Assembly (NCBI GenBank): GCA_022414725.1 | Contig: CM039467.1 | Location: 4,947,863 to 5,011,862 of the forward strand | DNA: 64,000 bases | Direction: 5' to 3' | Source of the DNA: Microglena sp. YARC | Lineage: Eukaryota; Chlorophyta; Chlorophyceae; Chlamydomonadales; Chlamydomonadaceae | Shown: positions 12,294 through 20,634 of the stretch, in pieces | Layout: each line of letters begins with the position of its first letter | Position numbering within the stretch: position 1 is the first letter of the stretch | Position numbers and translations under genes: made by a program | The notes under the pieces: model-generated | What the model was told of the DNA's origin: nothing | The model's database searches: none | What the model saw: only the letters and a program-made list of their open reading frames with translations

Positions 12294-12605
12294 TTACTTC
12301 GCTCTCGCCTCCATGGCGCAGCCTGAGGAATCCGCAGAGGTGACCGCGCTTAAGCCCCAGGTGAGAATCCGGCAAGGAGAGTCAGGGCCGTGTATGCCAG
12401 TGAGCAGCCTCTGTATGGCGGTCAGCTCAAGGAGCAGCTTCTCCGCAGTGGGGCGCGCATTTGGATCTGCATCAAGGCATTGCTCCACCAGTTGGCGGTA
12501 TCTGTCGGGGGTTTCCAGAGGCATGGTGGGCTTGGCCCCTTTTTCCAGGCAGGCTTGTAACATGTCCAGGCCCACGTCAGAGTAGATGTCCTCCTGTACG
12601 AAAGT
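12294..12605 (-). CDS. Last recognised exon of a protein-kinase-like gene (C-lobe end)
   Basis: The exon begins after a polypyrimidine stretch and CAG (acceptor AG complementary to 12606-12607), in phase 0, and runs to a stop codon at 12294-12296. It encodes about 103 residues. TPDRYRQLVEQCLDADPNAR followed by PTAEKLLLEL is the classic subdomain XI signature of TKL/RIP-like and related kinases: a Tyr/Leu helix, Cys-Leu-Asp, then Asn-x-Arg-Pro-Thr. The frame joins without shift to the exon at 14137-14385 (…MLWE then TFVQED…). The tail after about residue 70 is not kinase-like. A 5' part of this exon is repeated twice upstream. The gene may be expressed or decayed; function is inferred only from the fold. 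Confidence 0.75.
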   Translation of the reverse strand, partial: TFVQEDIYSDVGLDMLQACLEKGAKPTMPLETPDRYRQLVEQCLDADPNARPTAEKLLLELTAIQRLLTGIHGPDSPCRILTWGLSAVTSADSSGCAMEARAK

Positions 12606-12905
12606 CTGCATGGGGGAGGGCCAGGGTTGTTAGCAAACGTTCTGTTTCACGTTTCAAACACAAATTTTTGAAGGGCTGTTGCAACATGTCCAGGCCCACG
12701 TCAGGGTAAATGTCCTCCTGTACAAAAGTCTGCAGGGGGGAGGGCCAGGGTTATTAGCAAACGTTTTAAACACAGATTTTGGAGGGGCTGTTGCAACATG
12801 TCCAGGCCCACGTCAGGGTAGATGTCCTCCTGTGCGAAGGTCTGCATGGGGGAGGGCCAGGGTTGTTAGCAAACGTCATGTTTCATGTTTCAAACAGAGA
12901 TTTTG
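12546..12905 (-). repeat. Tandem triplication of an intron/exon boundary, ~120-bp unit
   Basis: Three units carry the intron end, the CAG acceptor and about 60 nt of exon start (ACTTTCGTACAGGAGGACAT and variants). Acceptors lie just above 12605, 12729 and 12841. Only the copy starting at 12605 continues into kinase coding sequence. The other two run from the shared LDMLQ codons back into the intron-like sequence of the next unit. All three keep the acceptor AG and the TFVQEDIY-coding start. Confidence 0.85.
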
Positions 12906-12924
12906 GAGGGCCTGATACATTGGC

Positions 12925-13190
12925 ATCATAGATTTTGGCTCATGAGCGGTCATGGGACATTACTTTTGGCTGAATCGTGGATTTCGAAAACAGCCGTGTT
13001 CCAAAAAGTCGCTTTTGAAGTACCCTTGAACAAACTGAACCGTATATTTAGATTTCACTTTCGAAGTTCCCTTAAACAAACTGAATCGTAGATTTAGATT
13101 TCGAGGGTACCCTTGAACGAATTAAATCGTATATTTCGAAAACAGTTACGTCTCAAAATGTCGCTTTTGAAGTACCCGTGAACTATCCTG
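12925..13190. repeat. Degenerate tandem repeat in intron
   Basis: GTCGCTTTTGAAGTACCC, GAACAAACTGAATCGTA and TATTTCGAAAACAG recur two to three times with 50-150-bp spacing. This lies in the kinase-like gene's intron between the exons at 12605 and 14137. Confidence 0.65.
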
Positions 13191-13194
13191 GTGG

Positions 13195-13425
13195 GGACAG
13201 CACAGGGCTAGGATCAAGGTGGGCTCAATTAGAGCTCCTTGACCGATGAAGGTGCCGGGATTTAATCCCCACGGGGGCGCTTTAGTGTTCGCGGTCGCTG
13301 TCAACCACCATGGTAGCTTTGTCCAGGTGAAGTAGCAGCCCGTTCTCTAACGCCGTAAGACGGGGCTCCCATAATACCACGCCCCACCTGGCGTTATCAT
13401 TCCTTTTTCGTGGGCTCAATTCCTG
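13195..13425 (+). mobile_element. SINE-A: tRNA-headed SINE with LINE-2-like tail
   Basis: An A-box-like TGGGCTCAATTAGAG (about 13220-13235) and a decayed B-box in TGCCGGGATTTAATCCCC (about 13254-13271) lie at tRNA-like spacing. The body from the A-box through TGTCAACC aligns with SINE-B at 44556. The 3' end, CCATGGT…CTTT…CCAG…TACCACGCCCCACCTGGCGTTATC, aligns with the terminal ~90 bp of LINE-2 (39805-39880). The last part forms a stem ACGCC/GGCGT in both. A T-rich tail follows. It sits in an intron of the kinase-like gene. Head identity is inferred from box motifs only. Confidence 0.65.
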
Positions 13426-13534
13426 CTGACTTTAATTTCTGTAAGGGCTGACTGATTATGTTTGTATGGCTATACCTTGCTAAATTTGCGAAAGTAGGTT
13501 AACAATAACAATAACATAGTAAACACACAGGATT

Positions 13535-13549
13535 CCCCCCCCCCCCCCC
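13535..13549. repeat. Poly(C) tract, 15 bp
   Basis: Fifteen C residues interrupt the left flank of the 8250-type repeat copy. Confidence 0.9.
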
Positions 13550-13598
13550 TCTGCGGAAGAGTCAAACTGCCGACACTATGTCAGCCATATATGTCTAG

Positions 13599-13758
13599 GG
13601 AATGGCAACTAATATAAGTGTTTGAAAAACTAATATTAACTTATACTATTACAGTGCCACAATAATATTAGTTTTTCAAAATTCTGGTGAGACGGCTCGT
13701 CCATCTTATATTAACAAACATTCACTAATATAATTCATTCACTAATATTAACTTACTT
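13599..13758. mobile_element. Small AT-rich insertion (MITE-like) in a repeat copy
   Basis: Compared with the repeat at 8250-8610, which reads ATATGTCTA directly followed by CCTCATAATTACTCGC, this copy has about 160 extra bp between the same two flanks. The insert contains an 18-bp perfect inverted repeat, TTTGAAAAACTAATATTA at 13621-13638 and its complement at 13663-13680. It also has several CACTAATATTAAC-like units. Flanking TAG or TA could be the target duplication. Sequence near 6186-6235 is related. Confidence 0.55.
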
Positions 13759-14136
13759 AGCCTCATAATTACTCGCACTCAGTAGGACACTAAACATAAG
13801 TCAAGTCAAGACATATAGATCTTGGGGGGAGGGGTAGACAGCAGAGGAATTGACTACAGTGTATGTGGCCATGTGCCTACCTTCCCTCCCTCCAAACCCC
13901 AAAGAGTATCCTGGTCCAGTGTTGTTCTCCCGCTTCGTAACCCGATCGCTACCTGAGACTCCATTTTGGCCGAAATGTTCGCTACCTGAGACCCCCAGAC
14001 TCCCCAGCTGTGGAGGTCGCGGCCCCCCAAACACCGCCCCAACTAAAGCTACTAGGACTCTGTCCATGGAGGAAGCCCAAACCCATGAACCAGGTAACCC
14101 ACTTTCTGAACTGAAAAACTCTAGTCCAGTGCCTAC

Positions 14137-14385
14137 CTCCCACAGCATGATGCCGATGTTGAGCACGTCTGCAGTTGCAGGAAGATAGCCAGATAGGCTC
14201 TCCTTCAGGGCGAGGCGATCAATGATGTTGTTCACCCGTTGGTGGGATTCCCAGGCAAACGGGCTGCATGGGCTCATGGGGGCCTTCATGCCTCGGCCAC
14301 CAACCACGGCAGGCCAGCCCAGCTCAATGCTGGCCTCAAAGCCACGCCGATCCTTGTTGCTGTGGCTCAGCTTCACCTTGTCCGC
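14137..14385 (-). CDS. Middle exon of the kinase-like gene (activation segment to subdomain IX)
   Basis: The exon is bounded by an acceptor CCCACAG before GCGGAC (start 14385) and a donor GAG|GTAGGC (end 14137), both phase 0, giving 83 codons. It ends with LPATADVLNIGIMLWE, matching the kinase subdomain IX pattern Asp-Val-x-x-x-Gly-Ile-x-Leu-Trp-Glu. The DFG position reads ELG in EASIELGW, and no normal APE is evident (MSPCSPFAWE). Together with the upstream HGT this suggests a pseudokinase. Flanking exons join in frame at both sides. Confidence 0.7.
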
Positions 14386-14625
14386 CTGTGGGCAAGGCAA
14401 GAGCAATTCAGGATTGAGAAAGGGGCGGACGTGGAGTTCTGGGATGGATGTATGTTTCCATTGCTAGCAAAGGTGTAGGTTTTTGGGAGGGTGGGTGAGT
14501 GGGAGTGAGAGAGAGCTGCAGCAGTCCATAATGTTGACTCCGGGTGGTTATGTTTGCTGTGCGGCTGTACCGCAATTCTTTGTGTACTTGTGTAACATTG
14601 TTCACCACAGAGAGCAGCACCCTAC

Positions 14626-15031
14626 CTGGATGGTTCCGTGGGTGATGCCATGGCTGTGAAGGCGGGACACTGAGACAGCTACCTCCTTCATCGTCTCCAA
14701 GGCAGCCCATGCATCCCAAGTCATTTGATGGCCCATGGCGCTGTTCAGCCAGGCTGCAGCACAAGCTACAGGTGCACGGTCTGGGAATACGACCTCGTGG
14801 AAACAGCTGTGGTGCAGTGCGGTGCGCAGAGAGCCGTTGAATGGGAGTAGGGAGTCGGGATCACTCGGACCGTTGTCAATGACAGGGTCATTTGTGAAAC
14901 GGACAACAGCAAGCTGTGAGGCATCCCCGCACGTAGTGTTGAAGAACGCGTCCTCATCGTCAGAGTACAAGAAAGAGGCAGAGCTTTCTTTGCTGTCTGG
15001 GTTTCTCAGGTAGCAAGCTTGGCCTGGCTTC
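14626..15031 (-). CDS. Kinase-like gene exon carrying the catalytic-loop region
   Basis: The acceptor is the CAG just above 15031 after an AACCCAACC-type tract; the donor is CAG|GTAGGG at 14626. About 135 codons are open. The end, AVSVSRLHSHGITHGTIQ, aligns with the kinase αE helix and catalytic loop (LHSxGIxHRDLK), but HRD is HGT and the following Lys-Pro-x-x-Asn is not evident. Upstream are acidic stretches (YSDDEDAF) and a segment that could be N-lobe, but I do not recognise the VAIK lysine or the glycine-rich loop. The 5' part of the gene is therefore unresolved. Confidence 0.65.
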
Positions 15032-15039
15032 CTGCGTTG

Positions 15040-15960
15040 GTTGGGTTGGGTTGGGTAAATAACGTTCATTAAGTGCAATCGTAGGGAGGCGCGCACGTGC
15101 GCAAATTGAATTGGCATCACACTGTGCTCAGGAGTGTGGTGTGGAGGTCTCTGTAATGTACAGCAACCTGCCCCAAGGCTGGTTGTCCATCAATCGAAAT
15201 ACCAGCAACAAGGATTCGCGCAGTCGCTGGTCTTCTGTTCAGGGTGAGGAGCCACGATCCACCTCGGGAGCATCGACTCGAGTGATTCCTCCGCAAAAAA
15301 ACGAAAAGGGACTGCGATTCGAGCTGTTCACATCCGAGCATGGTCTCGCGCCAGCTTCGTGCGCTCACTGGTTTCTTTGATAATAACGGAGGGTGAAGGC
15401 CCACAGGCCCCACAGCAGGCAAGCCAAGCGGCCGAGAAGCCCGCTGTTGTGGCCGAGCATCGGCACCGATATGGATACGCGCATCCCAGCATCGAAAAGA
15501 GCCCTCGCCACCGATAGACAGGTAGCAGGACGATAGCTCCAGCGATGTTAGGAAATGAACAAGTCCGCTCATCAGAAACAGGAGTCAGAGCCTCAATCGA
15601 AAAGGCAAGAAAAACGCAGCGAAAAGGGCAAGTAGTTTGGAACCAAAGTAAGCAGGCTGTCCAGCTAGGTCAGATAAGGCTCAAGCTGGGCTGCACATTT
15701 GCGCACCTACTGTCGACGAAAGATGTGAACGCTTTGGGAGGGATTGTGAGACTCAGCTTAACTGAACCAATTTGCAGAATGCCTGCTTCGTCTGAGAAGC
15801 CCTCGATCATCTCCCCGGCGTGTACATCACCAGCAGACTGGGTGAGCAAGAGCTCATTCCCCATAGTAATTGACACAAAAGTCGCAGGAAAAGGAAGGGT
15901 CGGGCCGGTTGCAATCTCTTAACTCTTCTTTCCGTCCTAGACACGGCGCTTGGTGGAATT
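15040..15960 (-). other. Probable upstream part of the kinase-like gene, exons unresolved
   Basis: On the minus strand about 70 codons are open at 15709-15915 (including VSITMGNELLLTQSAGDVHA) and end at a plausible donor AG|GTGCGC. A second open stretch lies at 15180-15250 (RILVAGISIDGQPALGQVAV). Neither matches a family I recognise and no splice chain to 15031 is proven. They may be 5' exons of the same gene. Confidence 0.3.
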
Positions 15961-16477
15961 ATCAGCTAGTGGCACGTTACTCGAACGCTAGTGGGTCGAG
16001 TGCTTTCTTGCTTGGTGTTCAGGATTCAATAATAATGGACCAATAATAACGGAACTACATAACCAGCTTCGTTTGTCTCGTTGAGCCGGCCCGAAGCGGA
16101 ATCCAACAAGGGATTCTGTCTCCAAATTATCCGCAAACCTAGATACGGATTTGGCCAGATCGGATGAAGAATTGTTCTGCTTGTGACACGTCACTGATTG
16201 CGGATCTTGGTCACCTCCAGAGGGGAGGGCCCTCGCACGGCAACTCACGGCAACTTGTGGAGTACTGAAGCTGAATCGACACCTCGGTCCGCGAGCTCCT
16301 GCACTTCCGAGCGTCCACCCCTTTCAAATTTACGAATGGAAGGTAAAAGCTTTATTCCTGTAGCAATGATCCTGATATCTAGTGTCCTGAACAGTTTCGC
16401 TTGCGGCTCGAAATTTGATCGCCCGGAATTAGAATGTTATGAATGTGGTCTGATGGAAAACGGGTTGTTCGATTAGA

Positions 16478-16609
16478 GGGCGTTTACACGAGCAGGTTAT
16501 CTCGGCCAGTTACGGTTAAGATGTACAGTTAACTAACTACGAAGCGTTTACACGACACTTTTCGCGTCAGTTATCTCGCCCAGTTAACCATTTTCGCGAT
16601 AACCATAAC

Positions 16610-16645
<36 letters not shown>

Positions 16646-17210
16646 TAGTTACGGGTTAAGGTTAAGGTTAAGGTTAGTGGTTCGTTATATAAGTTCGTTT
16701 GGCTTCCGAGCTGTGATATATCTATCGGCTACGCTAGCTCCAGTTCAGTTCGTCAATTTCTGCAGATTCGAATATTCTAGAGCAGCAAGCAAGAGGGCAT
16801 TGGCCGAGCAGATGTTGATGATCAGCTGCCAGATCTCACCCAGCAATCTCGATCGACGGGTCGCTGCGGAGCGCTGCGGAGCCTCGAAGTTGCTTGCTTC
16901 ACACCACGGTTCGTGCTGGGGAGCAAGGCCCGAAAATAGCTCGTCTGTCACCCGAAATTCAAAAATCACGAGGCTATCCAGAAGTACACAACCAACCTGA
17001 CCGAACGCAAACTGCGAGCGCAAATGCACGTGTAAACAAAAACTGGCTAAGTTTGCGTTCGTTGAGGGTTCGGGCATACGTGGCGCTAACTATTTGGTTA
17101 TCTCGCCAACTTAACTCGCCAACTTAACTCGCCAACTTAACTCTAAGAGGGCGTTTACACGGCCGGTTATCTCGGCCAGTTAAGTTGGCGAGATCAATTC
17201 AGCGGAATAA
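16478..17210. mobile_element. DNA-transposon-like repeat with GGGCGTTTACAC ends
   Basis: AGAGGGCGTTTACACG followed by GGTTATCTCGGCCAGTTA occurs at about 16476 and again at about 17146. GTGTAAAC in inverted orientation lies near 17031. The segment 17030-17110 recurs in reverse complement at 60604-60690, and TAACTCGCCAACT repeats three times at about 17105-17140. A 35-bp poly(C) tract (16611-16645) and four GTTAAG units interrupt it. It is a non-autonomous remnant with no transposase recognised. Confidence 0.55.
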
Positions 17211-17542
17211 CGCAATTTCCACCATTCGAATTTCCGATGTAACATTCTCGCTACTCATTCTCCTTCTTAGCATTCTCGTAACGCATTCGCATCCTCCTGC
17301 GAATGATACCACCTGCTCTCTGTTTCGCGCAGTTTTGGTCAACTCTCCCCGAAACTGCGACCAAACAGAAGCTCATGCTTCCGCAGAGGCGATGCTGCTA
17401 TCGAAGTGGCTGTCTCCAACATCTGACGCGATTCGCAGCAAATGCTGTGATCGCAGGGTGATAGGCGGTTATTTGGGTCGGCTGCACCTCTGGGCAGTCG
17501 GAAGCATGCACTATCAATATCCGGGCCCTTTACCGACTTTGG

Positions 17543-17602
17543 CAGACCTCGTTACAGACCATTTACATAGTTCCCTATGTAAATGGTCTGTAACGAGGTC
17601 TG
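17543..17602. repeat. Perfect palindrome: 28-bp arms, 4-bp loop
   Basis: Arm 17543-17570 begins CAGACCTCGTTACAGACC, and 17575-17602 is its exact reverse complement, with loop TTCC. The left flank, CACTATCAATATCCGGGCCC near 17510-17527, is found in inverted form at 26470-26500. The hairpin is therefore probably part of a dispersed element rather than a terminator. Confidence 0.9.
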
Positions 17603-17902
17603 TAAATGACAGAGGGGACTCGTTGTTTGTAAAAGGACTGTAAAAAGTATGTATGTCCTGGGGTACAGAGCCTTTACCGTGTAGGCTGGCAACGTGGTCT
17701 GTTCATGGTCTGTAAACAGTCACGATGAAAACGACCTTCAACGCTCTGATGTACCGATGAGGGGAATCAAACCCCCGACACACACCTTGATTTGGCGTTG
17801 TGCAATATCACAAGTCCAATCATCTGATCCGATCGGGCTGCAAACCCTTTCTTGGCTTCCCCCGGCCTTTTTTTTGGTTTGGCCCTTCATGCCCGCAGTT
17901 TT

Positions 17903-17968
17903 CGGGTTTGGGTTTGGGGTTTAGGATTACCAGTTTCCACCCTGGACCCTAAACCCTAACCCCTCCCT
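17903..17968. repeat. Interstitial telomere-like repeats
   Basis: GGGTTTGGGTTTGGGGTTTAGG is followed about 20 bp later by CCCTAAACCCTAACCCC on the opposite strand sense. The two are arranged as an inverted pair. They resemble plant-type TTTAGGG repeats but cover only a few units. Confidence 0.6.
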
Positions 17969-17969
17969 T

Positions 17970-18750
17970 CTCCTTTTCGCCTCCCTTTCTCGCTGGCTGT
18001 GCTAAGATTGTTGGTTTCGTTTCTCTAGTAATAGCTCTAGTTTGTGGCTTCTGGTGTACGGGCAGGGCAGGTCTACCAAGTGTGGTGGATTCTCTTGTCC
18101 CTGACATGTGTGCTTGCCTTCTGAGTCTTGCTAGGTTGGTTTCTGGCCTCTCTGTTTTCGGCTGGCCTCCCCCTTTCCTTCATGGGGTGTCTATGGTTAT
18201 CATCCTTGACACTCCGGTCCTTTTCTGCAAGTTGGTTGTGTCGGGTTGTCTTGTGCTTTCTTCCTTTGAGGGCATTATCGCTGCATATTCAGATGCTCAT
18301 AGCGCATGCCCTTGGGTGGTATTTAGCTCTTTTCGTTTGGCCTTCCTCTCTTGTGGTTGGTGGGCTTGATGTTCTGGATTGCTTACTTTTGCATCCCTCC
18401 CCTTTCCGCTCTCCTTTACGCCTCTAGTTTGTTTCCTTTTTTGGGACTTGACCTAGTTTGTTTTCAGGTTTGTGGGGGTGCCTTCAAAACCCTCGTGCTT
18501 CCGTGTTATAAAATTTGAAGGTCGGCAGGCTGTGCTGCTGTCCTGTCTCGGCAGTGATTTGCTGAGTTTATGTAACGAACCCCCTCTCTCTCCCCGGCTG
18601 GCTGTCGCTCGTCTGTTTGAATTCAAATGTCCTTCGCGACCTCGCCATTCTTGCATTCGAACTGCTATCGGAATTGCAGCCGTGCCTATTTATCGCACTA
18701 CTCGGCACAATATATAATTAGTATTTGACTTAACTCCAGAAAGGAATGGT
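17970..18750. other. No recognised gene; T/C-rich
   Basis: Overlapping Leu/Val/Cys-rich open frames at 18082-18427 resemble no family I know and probably result from pyrimidine-rich composition. The end of this stretch would hold the promoter of the locus starting at 18757, but no TATA box is convincing. Confidence 0.3.
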
Positions 18751-18756
18751 AGCGGC

Positions 18757-18964
18757 ATGGCAGCTGTTCGAACTACCCCAGAGCGCAAGCCATCACTTAC
18801 CCTCGAGGAGGCTGGCGAGCTGTGTAGGTATGTTCCGCCGCGCGACCTATCTTACAAGCCTGCGTACGGGATCGGCCTCGGCCCAGGGCTAGTTGCTGTG
18901 CGACTCCGGGCTGGTGTTTGCAGTGACGGATCCGCTGGTCTCTACGGGAAGAGACTACTACCAG
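18757..18964 (+). CDS. Two putative short exons upstream of the H3-like gene
   Basis: ATG at 18757 opens 71 nt that end at a strong donor, TGTGTAG|GTATGT (18827/18828). A second piece, 18924-18964, lies between TTTGCAG and CCAG|GTGCGT and joins in frame to give a 37-codon reading (MAAVRTTPERKPSLTLEEAG, then DGSAGLYGKRLLP). I recognise no domain. They could be 5' exons or a short upstream gene of the H3-like locus 134 bp downstream. Confidence 0.35.
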
Positions 18965-19097
18965 GTGCGTGCTTGATATGCCGTACGATTTGACGTGCCA
19001 CCGAAGAAACCACGAAACCCTGGTTGCACTGAATGAATACCACAGATCTGACCGTTTGCCTTATTGTTGATGCTCTCATATCCACCTGATTGCTGGA

Positions 19098-19227
19098 ATG
19101 GCGCGTACCAAACAGACCGCTCGTAAGTCCACGGGCGGCAAGGCCCCAAAGAATCAATTGGCGACTAAGACGCAGGTTAGGAATGCCCCTGCCACAGGTC
19201 CCCATGAAGAAGCCCCCACCGCTACAG
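19098..19227 (+). CDS. Histone H3-like gene, exon 1 (N-terminal tail)
   Basis: ATG at 19098 opens [17 protein letters not shown], the canonical H3 tail with Lys4, Lys9 and Lys14, then diverges ([17 protein letters not shown] in place of RKQLATKAARKSAPATGG). Lys27 and Ser28 are not in their usual setting. Two donors are possible: CTACAG|GTGAGT after 19227 (phase 1) or ACGCAG|GTTAGG after 19175 (phase 0). The latter yields 26 codons and keeps phase with exon 2. The product would be a nucleosome core histone variant. The loss of the APATGG-KKPHRYR linker with the second donor is unusual. Confidence 0.75.
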
Positions 19228-19397
19228 GTGAGTGTCTCGCAATGTTAAATGCGACACAGCACCATAAGCAATTCAAATTGAGGGGGTGGGCTGGCTATCG
19301 CCTGCAAATTGATGAAGCGGGCTATGCGGCTGGTGTAGTAGTGGGCTGCGCGTCGAAGCTGCCGGGTTGAATAGTCTGTGTGTGCGAAGGCGATTAA

Positions 19398-19538
<141 letters not shown>

Positions 19539-19623
19539 GTGTGTGAGGATAGATGGCTATGTGGGTGGTTCTCAGGTGTAAATGGTTGTGTGTGTTTGCT
19601 GGCCTGGTCTGGGCCTAGATAGA

Positions 19624-19646
19624 GGGGGGGGGGGGGGGGGGGGGGG
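19624..19646. repeat. Poly(G) tract, 23 bp
   Basis: Twenty-three G residues lie in the intron between H3-like exons 2 and 3. Confidence 0.9.
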
Positions 19647-19659
19647 CATGTGTTGCTGG

Positions 19660-20215
19660 TCTGGTCTAAGCATAAGCATATTTCCGGGGATATAGCCTGT
19701 CACCCATTGATTATGGTTTTTATTTTCCTTCCTTGTACCAGAAGGCAGGCGACGACCACCGGCTAGCTGTAGCCCATGTGAGTGCTCTTGAAGCACTTGC
19801 TACAGCGAAGTGGGTGGTGTAGCAGCCACCAAAGGTACCGTAGGCAGGGAATACATAATATAGCCTGTCACCCATGATTATAGTTGTATTTATTCCTTCC
19901 TCGTACCAGAAGGCAGGCGACGACCACCGGCTAGCTGTAGCCCATGTGAGTGCTCTTGAAGCACTTGCTACAGCGCAGTGGGTGGTAGTAGCAGCCATCA
20001 AGGTACCGTAGGCAGGGAATACATAATATAGCCTGTCACCCATGATTAGAGTTGTATTTATTCCTTCCTCGTACCAGAAGGCAGGCGACGACCACCCGCT
20101 AGCTGTAGCCATGTGAGTGCTCTTTGAAGCACTTGCTACAGCGCAGTGGGTGGTAGTAGCAGCCACTAAGGTACTGTAGGCAGGGAATATATAATATAGC
20201 CTGTTACCCACTACT
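19660..20215. repeat. About 168-bp tandem repeat carrying an exon
   Basis: ATAATATAGCCTGTCACCCA, TTATTCCTTCC, the exon-like 93 bp and a GGCAGGGAATACATAATATA tail repeat three times, with a partial unit at each end. The period is 168 bp, measured between the exon starts at 19742, 19910 and 20078. Confidence 0.9.
19742..20170 (+). CDS. Histone H3-like gene, exon 3 in three tandem copies
   Basis: Three 93-nt exon-like units, 19742-19834, 19910-20002 and 20078-20170, each follow TACCAG and end in AAG|GTAC. Copy 2 is open for 31 codons: KAGDDHRLAVAHVSALEALA followed by TAQWVVVAAIK. VSALEALATAQWVVV aligns with the H3 α2 helix pattern (LALQEAAEAYLVGL). Copy 1 has an in-frame TAG. Copy 3 has a lost C and a gained T that shift and then restore the frame. 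All are phase 0 at both ends, so any one could be spliced between exons 2 and 4. The α2 assignment is a distant match. Confidence 0.5.
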
Positions 20216-20288
20216 TTGTCTTAAGCTCTCACTAAGCACAAAAACAAAGACGCTCACTCTCAAATTTGCCCACCCTCTTTATTTGCAG

Positions 20289-20390
20289 CTCGCTAAGCGG
20301 ATTCGAGGGGAGCGTTCCTTACTGATTCCAGAGGAGCAGATGCTTATGGTGCTGGCCTGCCTGGTGTGCAAGCACGGCTCAACTTGGTAG
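20289..20390 (+). CDS. Histone H3-like gene, terminal exon
   Basis: After TTTGCAG the exon opens LAKRIRGERS, matching the H3 C-terminal end (LARRIRGERA). It does not stop there but continues 24 residues (LLIPEEQMLMVLACLVCKHG…) to TAG at 20388-20390. A C-terminal extension is abnormal for H3, which could mean a fused or read-through pseudogene or a lineage-specific variant. Phase 0 matches exon 3. Confidence 0.6.
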   Translation, partial: LAKRIRGERSLLIPEEQMLMVLACLVCKHGSTW

Positions 20391-20409
20391 TGGCTGTGTG
20401 AATTTGGTG

Positions 20410-20581
20410 TTTAGGGATGGGGGGCTGGGAAACTAGGGATGAAGTTCCGGGATGCCTTGTTTTTTGTGAATACATGGTATGTGTGTCTGCGTTGCACAGG
20501 TGGAAACAAGAGAGCACAACATGCTGAGCGCACCCTTAGCCCTCTGCTGCTCCCGCTTAGCACGTTGTGCTGAAGGGGTAG

Positions 20582-20634
<53 letters not shown>

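Noticed and set aside
17543..17602. Transcription terminator
   Set aside because: The perfect 28-bp arms and shared flank with 26470-26500 fit a foldback repeat, and there is no gene end nearby.
18082..18427. Two overlapping hydrophobic proteins of about 95-99 codons
   Set aside because: Overlapping frames in T-rich DNA, no splice or family support.
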